NCBI RefSeq assembly: GCF_003675875.1
Contig: NZ_RCDI01000001.1
Span: 248,001 to 312,000, forward strand
DNA from: Halostella limicola
GTDB taxonomy: Archaea; Halobacteriota; Halobacteria; Halobacteriales; Natronoarchaeaceae
Direction: 5' to 3'
DNA length: 64,000 nt
Shown: positions 8,174-16,225 of the stretch, piece by piece
Layout: each line of letters begins with the position of its first letter
Position numbering within the stretch: the first letter of the stretch is position 1
Position numbers and translations under genes: made by a program
Notes under the pieces: generated by a model
What the model was told of the DNA's origin: nothing
What the model saw: only the letters and a program-made list of their open reading frames with translations
Database searches by the model: none

Positions 8174-9190
8174 TTACAGGTAGCCTAGATCCTCAAGCCG
8201 TCGTTCCATCGCTTCGGTGTCACCTGTTGAAGAGGGGGTCTCGTATCTGGACTCTCCCATCTCATGACCCATATAGGAGACGATTGACGGAGTAACATCG
8301 AGATGTGTAGAGATGCCGAAATCAGTGGTTCCCGCCCAAATACCGCTTTTCTCGTCGTGAATGTGTTTCCACTTCCATCGAGGACTGTATTTCATCCCGT
8401 GGTCGCTCACGATAAGCACGTCGTCAGGATCGACGTGATCGACGAGCGTTTCCGTGGATCTATCGATGCGTTCGTAAGCCTGCTTTATCCGCTCGTCGCC
8501 CTCATCCGTAACGTGAAGCAGACGATCGAGGAGCGTGAATACGGTAAAAATGAGATCGAAATCCCGGTCCTCGGTTAGCCAACTGACTGTTTCCAACCGC
8601 TGTTCGTGACACGAAAAGAGGTCGTCGACGTAGTCGTCCCGAAGCCCTCCGTCCTCGAACTTTCGCTGAGGTTCGCCTTCGTAGCGTTCTGTGATTTCCT
8701 GCTCTAGGTCCTTCGGTTCGACGGCGACGTCCGGGCTCGGAAACCCACTTATCGTTACGCCATCCGTCGGCTTTGGCGGATGAGTAAGCGGGACAAAGGC
8801 GCTCAATGCGTTTGGAACGTAGTGCCAGACGCGCTTGAAAGGGATATCGGCGTTGGTGGGTTGTTTCCCTAGACTGAGACGCCGAAACCAGATCCGGGCA
8901 GGGGTATTGAAGAAGTCCCGTGGGACGAGGCCATCTACTGATGCGAGTGCGCGAAGCTGCCAAGGAGATTCGATCATCCCAGAAAGCGTCGCTACACGGT
9001 GTTCCCACATTGACAGTCCTGTGGTGATCGTCGTCCACGCGGATCCGCTATCAACTTCACGATCCTGCCAGAACGATTCCGGTTTCAGGATGCCACTTTC
9101 ATCTAGATCGTCATAAAATGGAAGATCGAAGAGATTGAGATGGGATGCCGTCGCCGCGTCCCATCCGACGACGAGGAGGGTCTTGCTCAT
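8174..9190 (-). CDS. Alkaline-phosphatase-superfamily protein (type I phosphodiesterase-like)
   Basis: This 338-residue protein starts MSKTLLVVGWDAATASH, where Asp11 should bind metal. SAWTTITTGLS at about residues 50-60 carries the likely nucleophile Thr in the arrangement of nucleotide pyrophosphatases/phosphodiesterases. VSDHGMKYSP near the C-terminus gives the second metal-site Asp-His, and the chain ends with a DLGYL tail. It has no signal peptide or membrane span, so it should act in the cytoplasm. Its place in a glycan operon suggests phospho-group transfer or hydrolysis on glycan intermediates, but the substrate is unknown. It precedes the GT4 gene by 3 nt. Confidence 0.75.
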   Translation of the reverse strand: MSKTLLVVGWDAATASHLNLFDLPFYDDLDESGILKPESFWQDREVDSGSAWTTITTGLSMWEHRVATLSGMIESPWQLRALASVDGLVPRDFFNTPARIWFRRLSLGKQPTNADIPFKRVWHYVPNALSAFVPLTHPPKPTDGVTISGFPSPDVAVEPKDLEQEITERYEGEPQRKFEDGGLRDDYVDDLFSCHEQRLETVSWLTEDRDFDLIFTVFTLLDRLLHVTDEGDERIKQAYERIDRSTETLVDHVDPDDVLIVSDHGMKYSPRWKWKHIHDEKSGIWAGTTDFGISTHLDVTPSIVSYMGHEMGESRYETPSSTGDTEAMERRLEDLGYL

Positions 9191-9279
9191 AGTGGTCTGG
9201 TGTATCTATTCCGATGAGAGAGTTTATGCTATCCGGTTTACCTCTGCATTGTGTCTAAAGACGGTACACCACTTCGGGT

Positions 9280-10161
9280 TCATTTATACCCCAATGCAGT
9301 CAATCGATCGTTTACCGTTTCGGACTCTATTTTTTCCGCATCCTGTTCGGGCTTCGTTTCAACGATTTCTCTTCGCTCGGATGTCGGACAGACATGCCAG
9401 GGGACTTGAGTGAGCGCAGAGATATAGATTCCAGATGGATGGCCGTACTCTGTGAGGGGGACAGGCCCGGTCCGCTCGCCCAGCAGTTCTCCGTGATCAG
9501 AAGAAATCACAGTCCGTCCGTCAACGGACTTCTGTAGATCTCGCACGGCGGGCAACGCCAACTCAAGGTTCTCTCGATAGGCCCGTTTCAGGGTCTCTTT
9601 GCTCACGTCTGTCTCGGCAAGTTCGTTTTTCAGGCTCAGATTCTGTAGCGGGAAGTGTTCTCGGCCGATCGGGCCGATATATGGATAGTGTGGCTGAATG
9701 TAGTGGACGAGCAATCGCTTGTTCGGATGACGCCTGTGTGCGCGTATCGCAGCTTCTGTAACGGTTTTGGGTCGGACTGTCCGATACTCCTCATCCCACC
9801 CTTCGTTGGCCCAGACGTTTTCCACTGCGTGGAAATCCGGGAGGAGTTGCTCGCGATGGCGATGGAGCATAGGATTGGCCGTTACATACACTGTATCCCA
9901 GAGTCGTCGTTCAGATACGTTCGCGACTAGAAACTCGTAGGTGCTGGCGGCGCGTGACTCGACGGATCGGAGTTCTCCAGGTAGTTCGTTGACATCGCTG
10001 AACGTATCATATCTACAAGCGTCAAGCAGGGCAAGGGTATCCCAGTCTTTCTCGAAAATGTCGATCCCGGACTCGTTGAACTCCCACTTTCGGCCACGCC
10101 GGTAGTAGAGTCTACTGATCTCCCGAACAAGTCGCTTCGGTTCCTGCGCTGCTCGCTTCAT
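9280..10161 (-). CDS. Sulfatase-like protein of the glycan island (LDACRxD type), copy 1
   Basis: This 293-residue protein has LALLDACRYD at residues 43-52, SSDHGELLGERTG and YGHPSGIY near the C-terminus, and a final LGYK. The metal ligands fit the alkaline-phosphatase/sulfatase superfamily. The formylglycine motif CxPSR of true sulfatases is absent; the likely nucleophile is Ser73 or Thr74 in RAASTYEF. No signal peptide is visible. It shares the LDxCRxD and DHGE blocks and the C-terminal LGY tail with two other proteins in the island (13245 and 14356). It may transfer or remove a phosphate or sulfate group; the true reaction is unknown. Confidence 0.72.
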   Translation of the reverse strand: MKRAAQEPKRLVREISRLYYRRGRKWEFNESGIDIFEKDWDTLALLDACRYDTFSDVNELPGELRSVESRAASTYEFLVANVSERRLWDTVYVTANPMLHRHREQLLPDFHAVENVWANEGWDEEYRTVRPKTVTEAAIRAHRRHPNKRLLVHYIQPHYPYIGPIGREHFPLQNLSLKNELAETDVSKETLKRAYRENLELALPAVRDLQKSVDGRTVISSDHGELLGERTGPVPLTEYGHPSGIYISALTQVPWHVCPTSERREIVETKPEQDAEKIESETVNDRLTALGYK

Positions 10162-10327
10162 CTAGTTCAGGGAATACATGAGACTGTTTGTGACCAGTGG
10201 AAACGATCTCCCCATTCTAGCCTGAAGAAGTTAGCGCTGTCTCCTTGGCTGTAGCAGCGAGTCAGTCGGCACCGACGCAGCGATACCGACGAATATACGC
10301 CCTTTCAAGGATTTTCCTCTGCTACTT

Positions 10328-11539
10328 GTGAAGATCGCGTTTATCCATCCAAGCTGGCCCGGATCAGAAGGGACGGGGGCGACGCATAGCGCAACTAAGA
10401 CCGTCACCGAACTCCGCGACCGGGGCCACGAATTGACCGTCTACTGTCCAGTCCATCCGCCTATACAGAACGACGATATCGAGGATATAGAGCTCCGGAC
10501 GCTGGAGTCGAGCTGGCTTCCCCAAGGTAATCTCAGGTTGAACCGAGCGATAAAGAAGCAGATACACGAATTCGACTCGTTCGATATCGTCCACAGTTAT
10601 CTGATGACTGCGATTCCTGCTATGGAGGCGATAGGCAAACAGCACGACGTGGCCACGGTCGTTACCCTCAACGCATACGGTGGAGTATGTCCAAAAAACG
10701 ACCTCCTCTACAGGGGCATTGAGAACTGTACCAATAAGTCACCGGCCAAGTGTTCTCACTGTATCCTTACGACGAGTCTCGGGCGAAACGAGGGTCGATT
10801 ACGCCGGGCGGCTAGCCTTTTCGCAAACGATTACTTGGTGCGAAAAGGTGAACGAAATATCGACAAGATCGATGCCTTTCGGGCCCCATCCGGACACGTG
10901 AAAGAGAACTACATTACGTTCGGTTTCCCTGAGCGGAAGCTCCACGTCATCCCTCACATGCTTGACGAGCAGTTTTCGATCCCACATGAGAGCGATTTTC
11001 AGTCGCCGTATCAGTTGTTATATGTAGGCGCATTAGAAAACCATAAAGGAGTTGATAGACTCGTTCCGACTCTCAAGGCACTACGCGAGAACGAGCAAGC
11101 CAGCTATGAATTGACCGTCGTCGGCGATGGTTCTATGCGCGCTGAACTCAAGCGTGAAGTAGAATCGGAGGAGCTAGACGACGTGGTGACGATCAGGGGG
11201 TTCGTTCCCAATGGGGAACTCCCTACCGTGTACGCCAATCATGACATCTTCTTGTATCCCGGCCGATGGGACGAACCACTAGCGAGGGTCTACTTGGAAG
11301 CGTTAGCAACGGGTACACCAATAGTCTCGACAGAGTACGGAACGATCAAAAGTGTGATCGGTTCCGGCGGTACGACCGCTGAGGGGTCTCCGGAAGATCT
11401 CGCAAGAACTGTCGAAGAATTGGTCGATTCAGGTCTTAAAGAATACTCTCGTGGAGCCCACGATCGGGCAGAGCGGTACCGAGCCAAGAACGTTATCGGG
11501 GAGATCGAGGGACTATACCAATCACTGTTGAGGGGATAA
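10328..11539 (+). CDS. Family 4 (GT-B) glycosyltransferase
   Basis: The 403-residue product starts at a GTG (10328), with an ATATAC element about 31 nt upstream. MKIAFIHPSWPGSEGTGATH is a typical GT-B N-terminus with a glycine-rich acceptor loop. A central cysteine-rich insert (CPKND, ENCTNKSPAKCSHC) could bind zinc. The C-terminal domain has YVGALENHKGVDRLVPTL and the E-x7-E donor motif in EPLARVYLEALATG. Cysteine inserts of this kind occur in some archaeal and cyanobacterial GT4 enzymes. Likely role: adding a hexose or related sugar to the lipid-linked glycan. Confidence 0.88.
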   Translation: MKIAFIHPSWPGSEGTGATHSATKTVTELRDRGHELTVYCPVHPPIQNDDIEDIELRTLESSWLPQGNLRLNRAIKKQIHEFDSFDIVHSYLMTAIPAMEAIGKQHDVATVVTLNAYGGVCPKNDLLYRGIENCTNKSPAKCSHCILTTSLGRNEGRLRRAASLFANDYLVRKGERNIDKIDAFRAPSGHVKENYITFGFPERKLHVIPHMLDEQFSIPHESDFQSPYQLLYVGALENHKGVDRLVPTLKALRENEQASYELTVVGDGSMRAELKREVESEELDDVVTIRGFVPNGELPTVYANHDIFLYPGRWDEPLARVYLEALATGTPIVSTEYGTIKSVIGSGGTTAEGSPEDLARTVEELVDSGLKEYSRGAHDRAERYRAKNVIGEIEGLYQSLLRG

Positions 11540-11587
11540 TCCTCTCACCCATCCTAATTCTGGAACAGTACTTCACTCGGGTCCCGA

Positions 11588-13084
11588 CTAGGTTCCGCCG
11601 AGTATCTGCTTAAGTAACTCAACGTCTTCTGACTCAATACCGAGGTAGACCAATGTCGCAATAAATGACGCAGTTCCGGCGGCTCCACCGACACCAATGA
11701 GTAGATACTGATTTAGATGATATGAGATACCGTGCATGACGGCACCAGCGACGACTCCTGCAAGTATCGGCTTCAGGTATTTCCGGTCGTACGGTAGGTA
11801 GTTTTCGAGATACCACACTTCGAATACTCGAATTAAGTTTATGATCACCAGAACAGTTGCCGTTGCCACGGCAGCGCCAATGAAACCGAAATTCGTGATC
11901 AGAACGTAGTTCAAAAACACGTTGAAGACGCCCGATGAGATCTGGTTAAAGAGAGTTAGGTATTGGTGATCCGACATCATCAGGACATATCCGCTCGGCC
12001 CAACGGCACAGTTTGTCAACTGAGCTAGAACGAAAAGTACGAGTACAAGATCGCCCTGAACGAATTTCTCGCCGAAGACTGTAAGAATAGAAGGAGCATA
12101 AACAACTGCAGCGATAGCAGGCAACAGCGCGATCGTAAATGTCATCCGTGTGACGCTCGCATACACCGATTCTAACTCACTATGCTGACCGTTATGATAG
12201 AGCCGAGATGCGATCGAAGGAAAAAGTTGATTAAATCCCGCCAACGGAAGCGAGAGGATACTAGAAACCGCAACGGCTACGTTATAAATTCCAACTGCCG
12301 AACTAGAGAGAAAGAATCCGACCATCAGTATGTCTACCCTGTTATAGAGGAAATTCCCGATCTGATTGAAAGTTAACGGAAGTGAGAAGTCATAGTACCG
12401 TTTTATCTCCGCTTTAGTTGGATGAGCGGGCTTTCCGAGCGTCGTTTTTGATTTAAGGACCGCTAACGCGACTGTCATAGTCACGAAACTACTCACCACG
12501 AGGGCGGCTACGACCCCGTATATGGAAGCGCCCAGCACCACTGCACCACCGAGGAAGAGAAGCCGAAAGAGAGGTCTGGCGACCGAAGACACCCCTACGT
12601 TGTAGTCCATCCGTTCTATACCCTTGAAGATCGCAAACGTGATCATCGCTATCGTATTAAAAGGAATAACGATAGCCGTGATCCGAAGAACGCCGACGAA
12701 AACGGGGTCTTCTAACGTGTACGCCGAGATAATCGGCGCAGAAACGTAGACTAATACGGCAATAACCGAACTTGAAATTATCGATGTTCCGTAAGCGATT
12801 GTCACAATTGCTTGTCGCTTTTTCGGCTGATCTTCGTATTCTGGAACAAATCTCAATATCGACTTATCCCCACCTAACCGAGTAAAAACAGTAAATAAAG
12901 AGAAAACGACGTTCAGATAGGCGTATATTCCGTAAAGGCTCACTCCGAGGAATCTTGTCAAGAGAATATTCGTGATCAGACGGACAGCGTTACTGAACCC
13001 CTTTCCGAGAAGAAATAGGCCTGCTCCATGAACGACGGAAGCAAGCGACGCAAGACTACTGTCTTCGTCACGGTCGTCTACCAT
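11588..13084 (-). CDS. Wzx-type polysaccharide flippase (oligosaccharide exporter)
   Basis: This 498-residue membrane protein has about twelve to fourteen hydrophobic segments and short charged loops. Its N-terminus (AGLFLLGKGFSNAVRLITNI) matches the MVF/RfbX family that flips lipid-linked oligosaccharides across the membrane. The KSILRFVPEYEDQPKKRQ loop after the second span is typical of haloarchaeal members. It sits among glycosyltransferase genes, so it is the probable exporter of the island's glycan unit. The start codon at 13084 is ATG. Codon use is markedly AT-rich compared with flanking genes. Confidence 0.9.
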   Translation of the reverse strand: MVDDRDEDSSLASLASVVHGAGLFLLGKGFSNAVRLITNILLTRFLGVSLYGIYAYLNVVFSLFTVFTRLGGDKSILRFVPEYEDQPKKRQAIVTIAYGTSIISSSVIAVLVYVSAPIISAYTLEDPVFVGVLRITAIVIPFNTIAMITFAIFKGIERMDYNVGVSSVARPLFRLLFLGGAVVLGASIYGVVAALVVSSFVTMTVALAVLKSKTTLGKPAHPTKAEIKRYYDFSLPLTFNQIGNFLYNRVDILMVGFFLSSSAVGIYNVAVAVSSILSLPLAGFNQLFPSIASRLYHNGQHSELESVYASVTRMTFTIALLPAIAAVVYAPSILTVFGEKFVQGDLVLVLFVLAQLTNCAVGPSGYVLMMSDHQYLTLFNQISSGVFNVFLNYVLITNFGFIGAAVATATVLVIINLIRVFEVWYLENYLPYDRKYLKPILAGVVAGAVMHGISYHLNQYLLIGVGGAAGTASFIATLVYLGIESEDVELLKQILGGT

Positions 13085-13206
13085 CTGCTATCAGGACGTG
13101 GTTTGATTTCCGAGTATGGTGTTTATCGTTTCCGATAGCAGATTTTCCGCGGTCGGTCGACGCGGATGTACACTGTGGAAAATTGCTATAGGGGCCCGTT
13201 CACCGT

Positions 13207-13218
13207 CGGGTTTTTACC
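13207..13218 (+). promoter_or_regulatory. TATA-like element of the 13245 gene
   Basis: The GGGTTTTTACCC stretch is centred about 30 nt upstream of the ATG at 13245. It is also a short inverted repeat (GGGT/ACCC). Confidence 0.45.
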
Positions 13219-13244
13219 CTGAAGGACCCAGGGGTTTCGTATAA

Positions 13245-14267
13245 ATGACGACGAACCTCGGGGTAAAAGGTCTCCGGTCGTTGCCGATATCTGTTCAGAA
13301 CCAGGTCTATCTACCCATTTGGAACACCCTCACTTCAAGACGACCGATAGGAACGAATGTCTTTGATCTCGACTGGGACCTTCTCATCATTCTAGATACG
13401 TGTAGGGTAGACGAATTACGACGCAGTGCCAGAAAACGCCCCTGGCTCGGAAACGTAGGAGAGATCCGATCCGTCGGTAGTATGTCTGCGGAATGGATGC
13501 TAAATACGTTCACCCAGCATCAGGCAGACAAGATCGGTGAAACGGCGTTCGTATCGGGGAACATCTGGTCGCATCGAATCTTCGAGGAACAGTTCCATGA
13601 GCATACTGACCACGGATATGATATGGTCCACTGTGGGATCCCTAAGTGGGATCCCGTTTCTGCGGAAACCTTTGCACACTACGAGACGGTCTCGGCAGTT
13701 GCAAACCAAAACGACCCGTTACATCCTAAGAACGATGCCATCCCCCACGTCCTCACGGACCGAACGATCGCTGTCGCACGCGAACACGATTTCGATCGTC
13801 TCATCGTGCATTATACGTTACCTCATCTGACGTTCATCGCCGACGCGTTAGATTGGTCATCCGGCGAATTGACGATGATGGAGCTGATGAACGGTCCAGA
13901 ACCAGTCCGAGATCTCCGTCCTGCAGAGGTCTCGTACGATCCCGCCAGGCAGGGCAAGGTGAAAACTGAGACCGTCAGGAAACACTATCGAGGAAACCTG
14001 CAACTTGCGCTGGACTACGTCGAGATCCTGCTCCAAAATATCGATGCGGAACAAACTATCATCAGTGCAGACCATGGTGAGGCACTCGGTGAGTTAGGTG
14101 TCTGGGGACATCCGTTCGGGTATCCCTTTTCTCCAGTCAAAACAGTCCCGTGGGCCTCAACGACGGCAACTGACGAAGGAACATATGACCCCTGCTACGA
14201 TTCACTCGAACGTATGCCGACGGAGTCGGAACGTGAAGAGTTCCTAAAAGCGATGGGGTACTTATAG
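13245..14267 (+). CDS. Sulfatase-like protein of the glycan island (LDxCRxD type), copy 2
   Basis: This 340-residue protein has LIILDTCRVDE at residues 47-57, a candidate nucleophile Ser in SVGSMSAEWM (77-84), ISADHGEALGELGVWGHPFG toward the C-terminus, and the ending AMGYL. These are the metal-binding blocks of the alkaline-phosphatase superfamily without the sulfatase formylglycine motif. There is no signal peptide. The gene is followed at 14356 by a paralogue in the same direction, so the pair may be co-expressed. Possible roles are phospho- or sulfo-transfer on the glycan or its carrier. Substrate and direction of reaction are unknown. Confidence 0.72.
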   Translation: MTTNLGVKGLRSLPISVQNQVYLPIWNTLTSRRPIGTNVFDLDWDLLIILDTCRVDELRRSARKRPWLGNVGEIRSVGSMSAEWMLNTFTQHQADKIGETAFVSGNIWSHRIFEEQFHEHTDHGYDMVHCGIPKWDPVSAETFAHYETVSAVANQNDPLHPKNDAIPHVLTDRTIAVAREHDFDRLIVHYTLPHLTFIADALDWSSGELTMMELMNGPEPVRDLRPAEVSYDPARQGKVKTETVRKHYRGNLQLALDYVEILLQNIDAEQTIISADHGEALGELGVWGHPFGYPFSPVKTVPWASTTATDEGTYDPCYDSLERMPTESEREEFLKAMGYL

Positions 14268-14355
14268 TGGGTACTGTGATTCTCCATACCATTTTAGAAT
14301 ACAGTCAAGATCGAGACAAACAAGATAATACTGTACCGGAGGTCAGGATCTGATA

Positions 14356-15366
14356 ATGGGCGAAATACTCTCTAAAATCGAAACAGCGAGCGATCCCAGG
14401 ACTGTCGCGTCGTATTTCCGTCCAAGGCTCGTCAGCTACACCCTCGGATACGCAACCATGCAGTATAGATTACGGAACTTATCTAAGCAGATTAAGAAGG
14501 TACGTGATTTAGAACAGAAGTCGGAGTGGTTACTAATCGTCCTTGATGCGTGTCGATTCGACCGGTTTGACAAGATGTTCGATACATTCTTCGAGGGATC
14601 GGTCGAACCAATTGCCTCCGCAGGATACAATACGTTCGAATACGTGCGGAAAGTTTGGCCAGATCAACATAATATAACCTACGTTACCGGTGCGGCCCCG
14701 ATCAACGCGAGCAAGTTCGAAATCAGTGACGAGATGGAACTGCAAGGGATCAGCGCGAAGAACGAACGCTTGAAACAGCGATATCAGGATTACCGACCGG
14801 CCGATCACATCGAAGATATCGTTGAAGTATGGCGATCTGAGTGGGACGAAGAACTGGGGGTTTGTCCTCCGGAGCCAGTCACGAGAACGGCTATTGAGGA
14901 GGCAGAGTCAGAGAATCAGATTGTCGCCCACTATTTCCAGCCGCATGTTCCTTATATCGGCGATGAGCGAGCTTTGACCGACCTCGATAACATCGATGAA
15001 CGATTGCGAGGTGGGGCAATCGGGCACGGAATATGGAGTCGTGCCCGAAACGGTGATATCGATAGGGACCGCCTGCTTGAATTGTACGATTCTAACCTCA
15101 AGAGGGCTCTCGAAAACGTGTGTCACCTGATCGAAAACACCAACTTCGACTCTGTCGCTATCATGGGCGACCACGGTGAAGCTCTCGGCGAGTACGGAAT
15201 TTACGGTCATCCGGAGCGTCCGCATCCTTATACGCGGGAGGTTCCTTGGGCAGTGATCGACTCCGTGAAAGAAGCGCCTGAACTAGATTATGATCGAACG
15301 GACTCGGAAGCATCCGACGTTGAACCGACGGTACAGGACCGTCTCGAGACTCTCGGTTATATTTAG
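14356..15366 (+). CDS. Sulfatase-like protein of the glycan island (LDxCRxD type), copy 3
   Basis: This 336-residue protein has LLIVLDACRFDRFD at residues 59-72, a candidate Thr93 in SAGYNTFEYV, IMGDHGEALGEYGIYGHPER, and the tail ETLGYI. It aligns by eye with the neighbours at 9280 and 13245 in the same order of motifs. It looks cytoplasmic. A purine-rich GGAGGT lies 12 nt before the ATG, and an AT-rich element near 14322-14332 may be a promoter, so it can be expressed independently of the upstream copy. It is followed by a glycosyltransferase gene. Confidence 0.72.
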   Translation: MGEILSKIETASDPRTVASYFRPRLVSYTLGYATMQYRLRNLSKQIKKVRDLEQKSEWLLIVLDACRFDRFDKMFDTFFEGSVEPIASAGYNTFEYVRKVWPDQHNITYVTGAAPINASKFEISDEMELQGISAKNERLKQRYQDYRPADHIEDIVEVWRSEWDEELGVCPPEPVTRTAIEEAESENQIVAHYFQPHVPYIGDERALTDLDNIDERLRGGAIGHGIWSRARNGDIDRDRLLELYDSNLKRALENVCHLIENTNFDSVAIMGDHGEALGEYGIYGHPERPHPYTREVPWAVIDSVKEAPELDYDRTDSEASDVEPTVQDRLETLGYI

Positions 15367-15418
15367 ATATGCTCAGTCTTCATCTGAGATATTCTACTAA
15401 TAACGGATGTGATTTTCC

Positions 15419-16225
15419 ATGACTCTAGCTGAAGAGGCGACTGTAAGCGTCATTATTCCATATTGTGCAGACTATACTCCGGAATCAATGCTCGAAGACG
15501 CTATTCGATCGGCCGAGGCCCAGTCGGTTGCGACGGAAATAATCGTCGTTGAAGACGAGGACAAGCGGGGGCCCGGATGGGCGAGAAACGAAGGAATTCG
15601 AAGGGCTGAGACGCGGTTTATCGCTTTTCTAGACTCGGACGACCTCTGGAACCCAGGCAAACTAAAACGACAACTAAAGAAATTGGAGCAAGAAGACGTC
15701 GGTCTGTGCGTGGAGGGAGACACGGAAATGGAAAGAGACGAGTTCGTGCGCGAGTTGCTGTTTGGTTCTATTCGGTCACTGACCTCCTCAATACTTATTG
15801 ATACGAAGAAGGTCCAGCCATCATTCTCAACGGATTTGAAGCGATTTGAGGACCACTTGTTCCTTATCGAGGCGGCCACAGCTGCAGGAATCTGCTTTGT
15901 CGATAATATTGTAACTATCCGTAAACATGACGAAGGTCTGTCTGCCGCTGGTTCGACAGTAATCCTCTCCAATGCCCGTCTCCACTTAGCAGACGAATTG
16001 GAATCGATCCCGGCTGCGAGTCATCTCGCGCCGAAGTGCAGACAGGTCGCATACTATATACGAGGCCGACAATTACAGCGGGATTCTGCTTACCTACGGA
16101 GTCTCCCCTGGCTTTTCCGTGCTGCGGACGCTCGCCTAGGAGTGAAACCGATCGCTGCGATACTGTTAATTCCCTGGTTCCTCGTTCGTGATGTCGCTAT
16201 CCGAGTACGTTCTACTCTCGACTGA
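15419..16225 (+). CDS. Family 2 glycosyltransferase
   Basis: This 268-residue GT-A enzyme has SVIIPYCADYTPESMLEDAI at its N-terminus, IIVVEDEDKRGPGWARNEGI, and the DSDD metal motif at residues 72-75 (FLDSDDLW). Compared with many GT2 proteins the acceptor half is short. The C-terminus ends in hydrophobic, basic stretches (IAAILLIPWFLVRDVAI) that may peripherally attach it to the membrane. The 3' end overlaps the convergent polymerase-like gene by 60 nt, which is unusual and is discussed in the findings. Likely role: one sugar-transfer step in the island's glycan. Confidence 0.86.
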   Translation: MTLAEEATVSVIIPYCADYTPESMLEDAIRSAEAQSVATEIIVVEDEDKRGPGWARNEGIRRAETRFIAFLDSDDLWNPGKLKRQLKKLEQEDVGLCVEGDTEMERDEFVRELLFGSIRSLTSSILIDTKKVQPSFSTDLKRFEDHLFLIEAATAAGICFVDNIVTIRKHDEGLSAAGSTVILSNARLHLADELESIPAASHLAPKCRQVAYYIRGRQLQRDSAYLRSLPWLFRAADARLGVKPIAAILLIPWFLVRDVAIRVRSTLD

